DNA of 64,000 nucleotides from Jatrophihabitans telluris (GTDB taxonomy: Bacteria; Actinomycetota; Actinomycetes; Mycobacteriales; Jatrophihabitantaceae). The stretch covers positions 1,674,001-1,738,000 of the forward strand of contig NZ_CP097332.1 in assembly GCF_023516435.1 (NCBI RefSeq), in the 5' to 3' direction. The translations under genes were made by a program, and so were the position numbers. Positions 39,530-47,519 of the stretch are shown piece after piece (within the stretch, counting starts at the first letter, position 1; each line of letters begins with the position of its first letter). Under the pieces are notes generated by a model. The model had not been told where the DNA came from and made no database searches. It was given only the letters and a program-made list of their open reading frames with translations.

Positions 39530-40282
39530 ATGAGTGAGCTGACCCGGATCGGCCTGCTCGGCGGCATGAGCTGGGAATCCACCACGTCCTACTACCGGTT
39601 GCTGAACCAATTCGTGTCCGCCGAGGTCGGGGGCCACGCCAGTGCGCCGGTGACGATCTGGTCGGCGGACTTCGCCGAGATCGAGCGCCTGCAACGCGCG
39701 GGTGACTGGGACGCGCAGGGCAGGATCCTGCACAACGCCGCGTTGTCGCTGCAGCAGTCCGGGGTCGAGCTGATCGCGCTCGCGACCAACACGCTGCATC
39801 TGGTGGCAGATCAGATCACGGCGGGGTTGTCGGTGCCGTTCCTGGATCTGATCGACCTGGTGGGGCAGGCCGCAGCCGCGGCCGGTCACACGCGCGTCGG
39901 TCTGCTGGCCACGGCGTACACGATGAACAGTGATCTCTACCGATCTCGGCTGCAACGCTACGGCGTCGAGGTGATCGTGCCCGACGAGGACGATCGTGAA
40001 CTGGTGCACTCGGTGATCTACGGGCAACTCGTGCACGGCATCGTCGATCCCGGGTCGAAGGCCGACTACCTCGCGGTCGTGAGCCGGCTGGCCGACTCGG
40101 GCGCTCAGGCCGTCGTGCTGGGCTGTACCGAGATCGCCCTGCTGATCAGTGACGGCGACGCAACCGTCCCGCTGATCGACACGACCCGCCTGCATTGCCA
40201 GGCGCTGAGCGACATCATCATCAACGGAGTGCACGACGGCGCCGACTCGGCCCGGCGTGAAGAAGGAGCGATCTCAGCATGA
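39530..40282 (+). CDS. Asp/Glu-racemase-family protein (YgeA-like) lacking one catalytic Cys
   Basis: A 250-residue protein closely resembling YgeA-type broad amino acid racemases: IGLLGGMSWESTTSYYRLLN, then the C-terminal VLGCTEIALL with its cysteine. In YgeA the other catalytic cysteine lies in the segment CTNTMH. Here the codons give LATNTLH, with alanine at that position (GCG, unambiguous). Two-base racemisation should therefore be impaired; a one-sided reaction, a lyase/isomerase role or a binding role are alternatives. It sits between ilvB and ilvN and overlaps ilvN in ATGA, so it is co-expressed with acetolactate synthase. Confidence 0.83.
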   Translation: MSELTRIGLLGGMSWESTTSYYRLLNQFVSAEVGGHASAPVTIWSADFAEIERLQRAGDWDAQGRILHNAALSLQQSGVELIALATNTLHLVADQITAGLSVPFLDLIDLVGQAAAAAGHTRVGLLATAYTMNSDLYRSRLQRYGVEVIVPDEDDRELVHSVIYGQLVHGIVDPGSKADYLAVVSRLADSGAQAVVLGCTEIALLISDGDATVPLIDTTRLHCQALSDIIINGVHDGADSARREEGAISA

Positions 40283-40803
40283 GCCGGCATACCTTGTCCG
40301 TCCTGGTGGAGAACAAGCCAGGCGTCCTGGCCCGGGTCTCGGGGCTGTTCTCCCGGCGTGGGTTCAACATCGAGTCACTCGCGGTCGGGCCGACCGAGCA
40401 CCCGGAAATCTCCCGGATCACGATCGTCGTCGCCGTCGAGGGCAACGCGTTGGAGCAGGTGACCAAGCAGCTCAACAAACTGATCAACGTGCTCAAGATC
40501 GTCGAGCTCGAATCGGGCAACGCGGTGCAGCGCGAGCTGTTGCTGGTCAAGGTCCGCGCCGACGAGAACACCCGCCGGGGAGTCGTGGAGACCGCCGAGC
40601 TGTTCAAGGCCAAAGTCATCGACGTGGGGCCGGAGGCCCTGACGCTGGAGATCGTCGGGCCGCCTGCCAAACTCGAAGCGGCCCTGAAGATGCTCGAGCC
40701 GTACGGCATCCGCGAGATGGTGCAGTCGGGCATGGTCGCCCTCGGGCGCGGGCCGCGATCGATGACCCAGGCCGCGCTGCGCAGCGTGGAGCGCTCCGCC
40801 TGA
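40279..40803 (+). CDS. ilvN: Acetolactate synthase small (regulatory) subunit
   Basis: A 174-residue IlvN. The N-terminal ACT domain is HTLSVLVENKPGVLARVSGLFSRRGFNIESLAVG, given here as its start HTLSVLVENKPGVLARV and its end RRGFNIESLAVG. The second domain (RELLLVKVRADENTR) activates IlvB. It confers valine feedback inhibition. The ATG overlaps the racemase-like gene stop. A 119-bp gap with a hairpin separates it from ilvC. Confidence 0.96.
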   Translation: MSRHTLSVLVENKPGVLARVSGLFSRRGFNIESLAVGPTEHPEISRITIVVAVEGNALEQVTKQLNKLINVLKIVELESGNAVQRELLLVKVRADENTRRGVVETAELFKAKVIDVGPEALTLEIVGPPAKLEAALKMLEPYGIREMVQSGMVALGRGPRSMTQAALRSVERSA

Positions 40804-40868
40804 CAACGACGTTCCCCGACCGCGGTCGACCGACCGGTCACGGACCAGGGACGCAAGAGCACGGGTAA

Positions 40869-41954
<1,086 letters not shown>

Positions 41955-41966
41955 CCTCCGGCTGTC

Positions 41967-42003
41967 AACGGCCGGCCTCGGACTGCGCTCGGGGCCGGCC
42001 GTT
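41967..42003 (+). terminator. Terminator after ilvC
   Basis: AACGGCCGGCC / GGCCGGCCGTT, 11 perfect pairs extended by C-G and T-G pairs, followed by CTTCAATTT. It separates the ilvBNC unit from leuB. Confidence 0.75.
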
Positions 42004-42074
42004 CTTCAATTTCCCGCGTCTCGTCTGTTGAGACGCGACGGTCGTCAGCTGGGACGGCGGCCCAGGCCATGCGA

Positions 42075-42080
42075 TACCCT
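42075..42080 (+). promoter_or_regulatory. -10 element TACCCT for leuB, leaderless type
   Basis: TACCCT lies 6 bases before ATG 42087. This selects 42087 over the in-frame ATG 42069, which would place the start upstream of the -10. Confidence 0.6.
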
Positions 42081-42086
42081 CGCCCC

Positions 42087-43103
42087 ATGAAGCTTGCAGT
42101 CATCCCTGGCGATGGAATCGGCGTCGAAGTCACCGAAGCGGCCCTGACCGTCCTGGACGCGGTCGTGCCCGGCGTGGACAAGACCAGCTACGACCTCGGT
42201 GCCCGGCTCTACAACCGCACCGGCGAGCTGCTGCCCGACAGCGTGCTGGCCGAACTGCGGGGCCAGGACGCCATTCTGCTGGGCGCCATCGGCGATCCGT
42301 CCGTCCCGTCAGGTGTCCTGGAACGTGGCCTGTTGCTGCGGCTGCGTTTCGAGCTGGACCATTACGTCAATCTGCGTCCCACCAAGCTCTTTCCCGGCGT
42401 GCCCACCCCCCTCGCCGGGAACCCGGCCATCGACTTCGTGGTGTACCGCGAGGGCACGGAAGGGCCCTACGCCGGCAACGGCGGCGTCCTGCGCAAGAAC
42501 ACCAAGCAGGAGATCGCCACCGAGGTCAGCGTGAACACTGCCTTCGGCGTCGAGCGGGTCGTTCGGGCCGCCTTCGACGGTGCGATGAAGCGGAAGCGCA
42601 AGCACCTGACGTTGGTCCACAAGAACAACGTCCTGGTCCACGCCGGCGACCTCTGGTTCCGCACCGTCAACGAGGTGGCCGCGGAGTACCCCGAGGTCAC
42701 GCTGGCCTACAACCACGTTGATGCGGCCACGATCTACCTGGTCACCGATCCGGGCCGCTACGACGTGATCGTCACAGACAACCTGTTCGGCGATATCCTC
42801 ACCGACCTCGCCGGCGCCGTCGCGGGCGGCATCGGTCTGGCCGCCAGCGGAAACGTCAACCCCTCGCGGACCACCCCGTCGATGTTCGAGCCGGTACACG
42901 GCAGCGCCCCCGACATCGCCGGTCAGCAGAAGGCCGACCCGACCGCGGCGGTGCTGTCGGTCGCGATGATGCTCGATCACCTCGGCCTCACCGAGGAAGC
43001 GGCGCGGATCGAGCGCGCGGTCGGCGAGGATCTGCTGAGTCGCAGCGGACCTTCTCCTACGATGGCGATCGGCGAACGCCTGGCCAAGGCCGCATCGAGC
43101 TGA
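42087..43103 (+). CDS. leuB: 3-isopropylmalate dehydrogenase
   Basis: A 338-residue beta-decarboxylating dehydrogenase. [15 protein letters not shown] opens the NAD fold. Substrate arginines lie in [12 protein letters not shown], the catalytic Tyr/Lys lie in [11 protein letters not shown] and HKNNVL, and the metal aspartates in [14 protein letters not shown]. It acts in leucine synthesis and on 3-methylmalate in the citramalate route started by CimA, encoded next. The short actinobacterial form is expected at about 336-340 residues. Confidence 0.95.
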   Translation: MKLAVIPGDGIGVEVTEAALTVLDAVVPGVDKTSYDLGARLYNRTGELLPDSVLAELRGQDAILLGAIGDPSVPSGVLERGLLLRLRFELDHYVNLRPTKLFPGVPTPLAGNPAIDFVVYREGTEGPYAGNGGVLRKNTKQEIATEVSVNTAFGVERVVRAAFDGAMKRKRKHLTLVHKNNVLVHAGDLWFRTVNEVAAEYPEVTLAYNHVDAATIYLVTDPGRYDVIVTDNLFGDILTDLAGAVAGGIGLAASGNVNPSRTTPSMFEPVHGSAPDIAGQQKADPTAAVLSVAMMLDHLGLTEEAARIERAVGEDLLSRSGPSPTMAIGERLAKAASS

Positions 43104-43170
43104 ACGGCCGCAGTCGGGCCGGGCGATTCTCATGGGTGCGTCCGGCCCGCCGGTATGCCACACTGTCCAG

Positions 43171-43203
43171 GTGCGTTCCGTTGTCGTCATCATTATCAGT
43201 TAG
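43171..43203 (+). CDS. cimA leader peptide MRSVVVIIIS
   Basis: A ten-codon ORF: GTG-CGT-TCC then three Val and three Ile codons, AGT and TAG. CACACT, a weak -10, ends 6 bases before the GTG. The run of Val/Ile codons and absence of Leu codons suggests control by isoleucine/valine supply, which fits citramalate synthase rather than isopropylmalate synthase. Confidence 0.82.
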   Translation: MRSVVVIIIS

Positions 43204-43233
43204 CGCGTCGGCCCGAGCATTTCTCCGACGCGC
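43203..43233 (+). promoter_or_regulatory. Leader hairpin at the stop codon of the cimA leader peptide
   Basis: GCGCGTCGG (43203-43211) pairs perfectly with CCGACGCGC (43225-43233). As in the ilvB leader it begins in the TAG of the leader ORF, and the ten bases TAGCGCGTCG are identical in both leaders. Confidence 0.75.
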
Positions 43234-43262
43234 AGACCTCCCACATCGTGGGGGGTCTTTTG
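43234..43262 (+). terminator. cimA attenuator terminator
   Basis: AGACCTCCCAC / GTGGGGGGTCT, an 11-bp stem with one G-U pair and a 3-base loop, followed by TTTGTTTTG. It lies directly after the leader hairpin and 94 bases before cimA. Confidence 0.87.
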
Positions 43263-43355
43263 TTTTGTCCAGCAAGTTCATCCCGTCCATCCCGTTCAGT
43301 CAGCTCGCCCCCGTCACCGGCAGCGTTGCACCGCCGCGGCAGTAAGGAAACGACC

Positions 43356-44939
43356 GTGCTCACCGACGATTTCCACGTTTTCGACACCACTCTGCGCGAC
43401 GGCGCCCAACGCGAAGGCATCAGCTACTCCGTCGGCGACAAGCTGGCGGTGGCCCGGCTGCTGGACACCCTCGGAGTGGGCTTCATCGAGGGCGGGTGGC
43501 CCGGTGCCGTGCCCAAGGACACCGAGTTCTTCGCCCGCGCCGCCGACGGCGAACTCAAGCTCGAGCACGCCACCCTCGTTGCGTTCGGCTCGACGCGCAA
43601 GGCCGGCGTCGGCGTCGCCGTCGACGCGCAGGTGCGCGCCCTGCTCGACAGCCGCGCCTCGGTCGTGACCCTGGTCGCCAAGTCCGACGTCTGGCACGTC
43701 GAGCGCGCCCTGCGCACCTCGCTGGAGGAGAACCTGGCGATGGTGAGCGACACCGTGTCGTTCCTGGTGGGGGAGGGACGCCGAGTCTTCCTCGACTGTG
43801 AGCACTTCTTCGACGGCTACGCCCACGATCGTGATTACGGGGTGCGGGTGCTGGAGGCGGCCCAGGAGGCGGGCGCCGACGTCGGCGTTCTGTGCGACAC
43901 CAACGGGGGAATGCTTCCGATGGGGATCGCCGAGATCGTCGCCGAGGTCCGCTCCCGAGTCGGCATCCGATTGGGGATCCACACCCAGGACGACACCGGC
44001 TGCGCCGTGGCCAACACGCTCGCCGCGGTCTCAGCCGGCGTGACCCACGTGCAGGGCACGGCCAACGGTTACGGCGAGCGCGCGGGCAACGCCAATATCT
44101 TCTCCGTGATCGGGGGCCTGGTGTTCAAGATGGGGCTGGACGTGCTGCCCGCCGGGACGATCGGTGAGTCGCAGCGCGTCGCCCATGCCATTGCCGAGAT
44201 CGCCAACCTCGCGCCGGACACGCACGCACCGTATGTGGGTAGTTCTGCCTTTGCCCACAAGGCGGGCCTGCATGCCTCGGCGATCAAGATGGGACCTGAG
44301 CTCTACAACCACATGAGCCCGGAGCTGGTCGGCAACAGCCAGAAGATCCTGATCACCGAGATGGCCGGTCGAGCATCCGTGGAGCTCAAGTCGGCCGAGT
44401 TGGGCGTCGATGTGACCGGCCGTCCCGAAGTCGTGTCCTCGGTGGTGGAGCGGGTGAAGGAGCGGGAGGCCGGCGGGTGGTCCTACGAGGCTGCCGATGC
44501 CTCCTTCGAGCTGCTGGTGCGCGACGAGTTGGCCGGCGGATCGTTCTCGGCGCCCTTCGAGCTGGAGTCCTACCGAGCCATCGTCGACCGTCGCGAGGAC
44601 GGCACCGTGGTCACCGAGGCGACCGTGAAGGTGCACGCCGACGGCCGGCGAGTCATTTCCACCGCAGAGGGCAATGGTCCGGTCAACGCGCTGGACCGGG
44701 CGCTGCGGCAGGCGCTGGGTGACGTCTACCCGCGCCTGGCCGAGTTCGAGCTGACCGACTTCAAGGTTCGGATCCTGCCCGGAAAACACGGGACCGACGC
44801 GGTGACGCGGGTGCTCATCGAGACCGCCGACGCGGCCGGGGACTGGACGACCGTCGGAGTTCATCCCAACATCATCGAGGCTTCCTGGCTCGCGCTGGCC
44901 GACGCGGTCCGCTTCGGCCTCCTGCCCCCGAGCGCCTGA
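43356..44939 (+). CDS. cimA: (R)-citramalate synthase
   Basis: A 527-residue HMGL-like/DRE-TIM enzyme. FDTTLRDGAQREG carries the metal-binding Asp and catalytic Arg, FIEGGWPGAVPKD is the CimA-type variant of this region, and HTQDDTGCAVANT provides metal histidines. The C-terminal LeuA-dimer regulatory domain binds the feedback inhibitor. It condenses pyruvate and acetyl-CoA to citramalate, leading through LeuCD and LeuB to 2-ketobutyrate and isoleucine. AAGGAA precedes GTG 43356 by 6 bases. The Val/Ile leader attenuator supports this role over LeuA. Confidence 0.93.
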   Translation: MLTDDFHVFDTTLRDGAQREGISYSVGDKLAVARLLDTLGVGFIEGGWPGAVPKDTEFFARAADGELKLEHATLVAFGSTRKAGVGVAVDAQVRALLDSRASVVTLVAKSDVWHVERALRTSLEENLAMVSDTVSFLVGEGRRVFLDCEHFFDGYAHDRDYGVRVLEAAQEAGADVGVLCDTNGGMLPMGIAEIVAEVRSRVGIRLGIHTQDDTGCAVANTLAAVSAGVTHVQGTANGYGERAGNANIFSVIGGLVFKMGLDVLPAGTIGESQRVAHAIAEIANLAPDTHAPYVGSSAFAHKAGLHASAIKMGPELYNHMSPELVGNSQKILITEMAGRASVELKSAELGVDVTGRPEVVSSVVERVKEREAGGWSYEAADASFELLVRDELAGGSFSAPFELESYRAIVDRREDGTVVTEATVKVHADGRRVISTAEGNGPVNALDRALRQALGDVYPRLAEFELTDFKVRILPGKHGTDAVTRVLIETADAAGDWTTVGVHPNIIEASWLALADAVRFGLLPPSA

Positions 44940-44966
44940 CCGCCCGGTCCGTCCGTCCCTTCCCCT

Positions 44967-45014
44967 GCCGGTCTCTTTCCCCCGCCGGTCTCTTTCCTCT
45001 GCCGGTCTCTTTCC
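44967..45014 (+). repeat. 17-bp tandem repeat, three copies
   Basis: Core GCCGGTCTCTTTCC at 44967, 44984 and 45001, period 17. The array ends exactly where the first REP-like palindrome starts. Confidence 0.9.
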
Positions 45015-45083
45015 GCGAATGGGCAGTTCAGCGCCGAATGGGCAGGTGTAACCGCCCATTCGCTGCCGAACCGCCCATTCGCG
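45014..45083. repeat. REP-like double palindrome upstream of the nuclease-like gene
   Basis: A nested inverted repeat centred at 45048.5. GAATGGGC occurs at 45017-45024 and 45036-45043, and its complement GCCCATTC at 45054-45061 and 45073-45080. The outer arms CGCGAATGGGC/GCCCATTCGCG pair perfectly, and the intervening ~11 bases pair with a few mismatches. It would fold into a ~70-base hairpin. A sister copy lies downstream at 46158-46223. Confidence 0.92.
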
Positions 45084-45124
45084 GTGGTGGAAGGGGCGCC
45101 GGGACGGGTTATCGGATAGGGATA

Positions 45125-45141
45125 TTCGAACTCTGTTCGAA
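45125..45141. promoter_or_regulatory. SOS-box-like dyad TTCGAAC-TCT-GTTCGAA
   Basis: A perfect 7-bp inverted repeat with a 3-base centre, 73 bases before the likely start of the nuclease-like gene. The half-sites TCGAAC and GTTCGA are those of the actinobacterial LexA box, but the spacer is one base shorter than the usual four, so LexA binding is uncertain. Confidence 0.5.
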
Positions 45142-45214
45142 GCCGTCAGTTCGGTCGTCCACAGACTGGCCGAACGGTGGGCGCGGCTCCCTCGCGGGCG
45201 GGCACGGTGGGCGG

Positions 45215-46081
45215 GTGCAATCCCGACCCGTGCCCGACAACCCGCGCGTCCGCCTCGCTCGGGGTTGCTACACCGACCGGGCAGACTTCGATCTCCGGGC
45301 CAGGTGCGCCCAGCTGCTGGAGATCAACCCTCCGGAGACGGTTGTTTCTGGCCTGGCTGCGGCGGCCCTGCACGGTCTGTGGCTTCCCGACTCAGTCGTA
45401 CAACCCGAATTCGCCACCGTGACGACGGGGAAAGCGTCTGATCACATGACGCGGTCTCGGCGCCCGGAGTTGCGGACGCACAGAAATGAGATCCGCCGCG
45501 CTGATGTGACGGTGCTCGACGGACTCCCCGTAACGACGCTTGCCCGGTCCTGGTGGGCCCTGGGTGCGGTGCTGCGGTTGGCCGATCTCGTCGCTGCCGG
45601 TGACTGTGCGCTGCGGCTGGGCGTGACCATCGACGCGTTGGACGAGCAACGGCGACTGTGGCGAGGGCGCCGGGGAAACCGGACAGTCGCGGCGGCGCTT
45701 CCGCTGTTGGACCAACGTTCGCGATCGCGTCCCGAGACACACCTCCGGGTAATCGTCCGACTGGGCGGCTTGGACTGTTTCGATGTGAACACGCCCATCA
45801 GCAACTCCGACGGCGAGTGGCTCGCCGAGCCAGACCTGTCCTGCGAACAGGCTCGCGTTGCCCTGGAATATCAAGGTAGCGATCATGCCGAGCTGAGCCG
45901 GATGCGCAGGGACATCACCCGAGCCACGGATCTGCGCCGGGCCGGTTGGATGCTGCTGAACTACGGTCCGGCTGAGGTGTTCGGGCGGCCGGAGCAGATT
46001 GCTCCCGAGCTGCGACATCTGGTTCAGCGCCGCGCGCCACAGGTTCGGCTCAAGCGACCGGTCAGCAACCGACTCCACTAA
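45215..46081 (+). CDS. PD-(D/E)XK/DUF559-like protein (AbiEi-type N-region)
   Basis: A 288-residue protein with GTG 45215 (GTG 45230 also possible). The N-terminal part, with RARCAQLLEINPPETVVSGLAAAALHGL, resembles AbiEi/wHTH-type modules; key pieces are ETVVSGLAAAALHG. The C-terminal ~115 residues look like a Vsr/DUF559 nuclease: helix SRPETHLRVIV (E174), EPDL (D207), then VALEYQGSDH (E218, Q220) and RRDITRATDLRRAGWMLL. Third codon positions are less G/C-biased than in neighbours, consistent with acquisition or fast evolution. It is framed on both sides by REP-like palindromes and tandem repeats. Nuclease activity is inferred, not shown. Confidence 0.72.
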   Translation: MQSRPVPDNPRVRLARGCYTDRADFDLRARCAQLLEINPPETVVSGLAAAALHGLWLPDSVVQPEFATVTTGKASDHMTRSRRPELRTHRNEIRRADVTVLDGLPVTTLARSWWALGAVLRLADLVAAGDCALRLGVTIDALDEQRRLWRGRRGNRTVAAALPLLDQRSRSRPETHLRVIVRLGGLDCFDVNTPISNSDGEWLAEPDLSCEQARVALEYQGSDHAELSRMRRDITRATDLRRAGWMLLNYGPAEVFGRPEQIAPELRHLVQRRAPQVRLKRPVSNRLH

Positions 46082-46110
46082 CCGTGTCCCGCGTCGGTGC
46101 CCCGCGAATG

Positions 46111-46157
46111 GTGTCCCGCGTCGATGTTCCGCGTCGATGTTCAGCGTCGATGTTCCC
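46111..46157 (+). repeat. 13-bp tandem repeat downstream of the nuclease-like gene
   Basis: GTTCCGCGTCGAT-like units at 46126 and 46139, preceded by a 15-base variant (46111) and followed by a partial copy. It ends at the second REP-like palindrome, mirroring the array upstream. Confidence 0.85.
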
Positions 46158-46223
46158 CGACTGGGCAGTTCGGCAGCGAATGGGCAGCTACGGGTGCCCA
46201 TTCGCGACCGAACTGCCCATTCG
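46158..46223. repeat. REP-like double palindrome downstream of the nuclease-like gene
   Basis: Centred at 46190.5 with the same 19-base period as the upstream copy: GACTGGGC 46159-46166, GAATGGGC 46178-46185, complements 46196-46203 and 46215-46222. CAGTTCGG pairs with CCGAACTG in the spacer. The middle segments and loops differ from the upstream copy, so the two are diverged members of one family. Confidence 0.92.
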
Positions 46224-46331
46224 CGCCAACAACCCGGGCGGCGCAAAGGGACCCGGGGCGCGCGAAGAAAGCCGGGCGTGCGAGGGACCTGGAGTGTGAG
46301 GGACCGGGGAGGAGGAGGACGAGGAAGTGGG

Positions 46332-46712
46332 TCAGGCGCGAGGGAGGGCTTTGACGGCACAGTCATCCACGCCGCAGCTACCGCACGAGCCCCCGCAAGC
46401 ACCACCAGGCACCGCGGCGGAAATCGCTGCATCCACTCGCGCCTCGTCCCGGGCGGCCTCCAGCGCCGCCAGATCCTGCACAGCTGATCGCCACAGCCCG
46501 ATCACGATGCCCAGCAGGACCACGGCCACGGCAAGTACCAGGATGCCTACGGCGGTGAAAAGTGCCCCGCGGCCGCTGACCAGCGGCAACGATCCGACTA
46601 CCAACAATCCCAGAGCCGGCGCCGCCAGCACGCCGGCCAGTCGCCGACGTGAGGACGGCGGTACGGCACGCAGGTCGGTCACCGCCTCAGTATCCGCCGC
46701 CCCGGACCGCAT
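46332..46712 (-). CDS. Small two-TM membrane protein with Cys-rich tail
   Basis: A 126-residue protein. Two adjacent TM segments (LAGVLAAPALGLLVVGSL and TAVGILVLAVAVVLLGIVIGL) are followed by a helical stretch rich in Ala/Glu/Asp and a C-terminal cluster CGGSCGSCGVDDC (spacing C-x3-C-x2-C-x4-C). That cluster could bind a metal or a cluster. No family is recognised. ATG 46712 lies only 24 bases from the divergent GTG of the FAH-family gene, so the promoters must overlap. Confidence 0.65.
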   Translation of the reverse strand: MRSGAADTEAVTDLRAVPPSSRRRLAGVLAAPALGLLVVGSLPLVSGRGALFTAVGILVLAVAVVLLGIVIGLWRSAVQDLAALEAARDEARVDAAISAAVPGGACGGSCGSCGVDDCAVKALPRA

Positions 46713-46723
46713 CGGGGCACCGG

Positions 46724-46729
46724 TAGCCT
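46724..46729 (+). promoter_or_regulatory. -10 element TAGCCT for the FAH-gltX unit
   Basis: TAGCCT lies 7 bases before GTG 46737, within the 24-bp divergent gap. Confidence 0.6.
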
Positions 46730-46736
46730 CATCGAC

Positions 46737-47519
46737 GTGCGTATTGCCAGATTCGTTTCTCAAGCCGGTATCTCCTGGGGCGTCGTGGAGGGTCCGGCCG
46801 ACGCCGGCCCGGACGGGCTGACCCTTGCCGCGATCAAGGACCATCCGATGGGCCCGATCGAGTTCACCGGCGATCGTTATGCCCTGTCCGACGTTCGCCT
46901 CCTAGCGCCGATCCTGCCCAGCAAGGTGATCGGCGTCGGACGCAACTACGCCAAGCACGCGGCCGAAATGGGCAATGAGGTCCCCGAGCGTCCGCTGATC
47001 TTTCTCAAGCCGTCGACATCCGTGATCGGGACGAACGATGTGATCCGGCTTCCCGTCGACTCCGACCGGGTCGAGCACGAGGCCGAACTGGCCCTGGTTA
47101 TCGGCCGGGTCGCCAAGGACGTCCCACGTGAGAAGGCTGCGGAGGTCATTTTCGGCTACACCTGCGCCAACGACGTGACCGCTCGGGATCAGCAGCGCGA
47201 CGACGGTCAGTTCACCCGGGCGAAGGGCCACGACTCGTTCTGCCCGATCGGTCCCTGGATCGAGACCCGTTTCGACCCGTCGGCGGTCCGCGTGCGGGCC
47301 CTGGTCAACGGGCAGGTCCGTCAGGACGGGACGACCGCCGACATGGTCTTCGACATCGCCACCCTCGTCTCCTTCATGTCCCACGTCATGACCCTGGTAC
47401 CCGGCGACGTCATCCTGACCGGAACTCCCGACGGCGTAGGACCGATCCTCGACGGAGACCGGGTGACGATCTCCATCGACGGGATCGGCGAGCTCACCAA
47501 TCAGGTTCGGAGAAAGTGA
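46737..47519 (+). CDS. Fumarylacetoacetate hydrolase-family protein
   Basis: A 260-residue FAH-fold enzyme. [16 protein letters not shown] leads into the core and metal ligands lie in [11 protein letters not shown] and [26 protein letters not shown] closes the site. Members act as acylpyruvases, hydratases or decarboxylases, and the substrate cannot be told. Equivalent to Rv2993c, which also precedes gltX. GTG start, leaderless. The stop overlaps gltX in TGATG. Confidence 0.9.
   Translation: MRIARFVSQAGISWGVVEGPADAGPDGLTLAAIKDHPMGPIEFTGDRYALSDVRLLAPILPSKVIGVGRNYAKHAAEMGNEVPERPLIFLKPSTSVIGTNDVIRLPVDSDRVEHEAELALVIGRVAKDVPREKAAEVIFGYTCANDVTARDQQRDDGQFTRAKGHDSFCPIGPWIETRFDPSAVRVRALVNGQVRQDGTTADMVFDIATLVSFMSHVMTLVPGDVILTGTPDGVGPILDGDRVTISIDGIGELTNQVRRK

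Noticed and set aside
38447-40234. A 595-codon open frame antisense to ilvB and the racemase-like gene
   Set aside because: It covers two clear genes on the other strand, has no homologous motifs, and is a typical third-position artefact of G+C-rich DNA. The same applies to the long antisense frames over 270-1736, 9372-11156, 19881-21449, 23624-25150 and 62624-63964.
45038-45214. Start of the nuclease-like gene at 45038
   Set aside because: It would place the start inside the REP-like palindrome and add ~59 residues without family similarity; GTG 45215 or 45230 fits the domain start.
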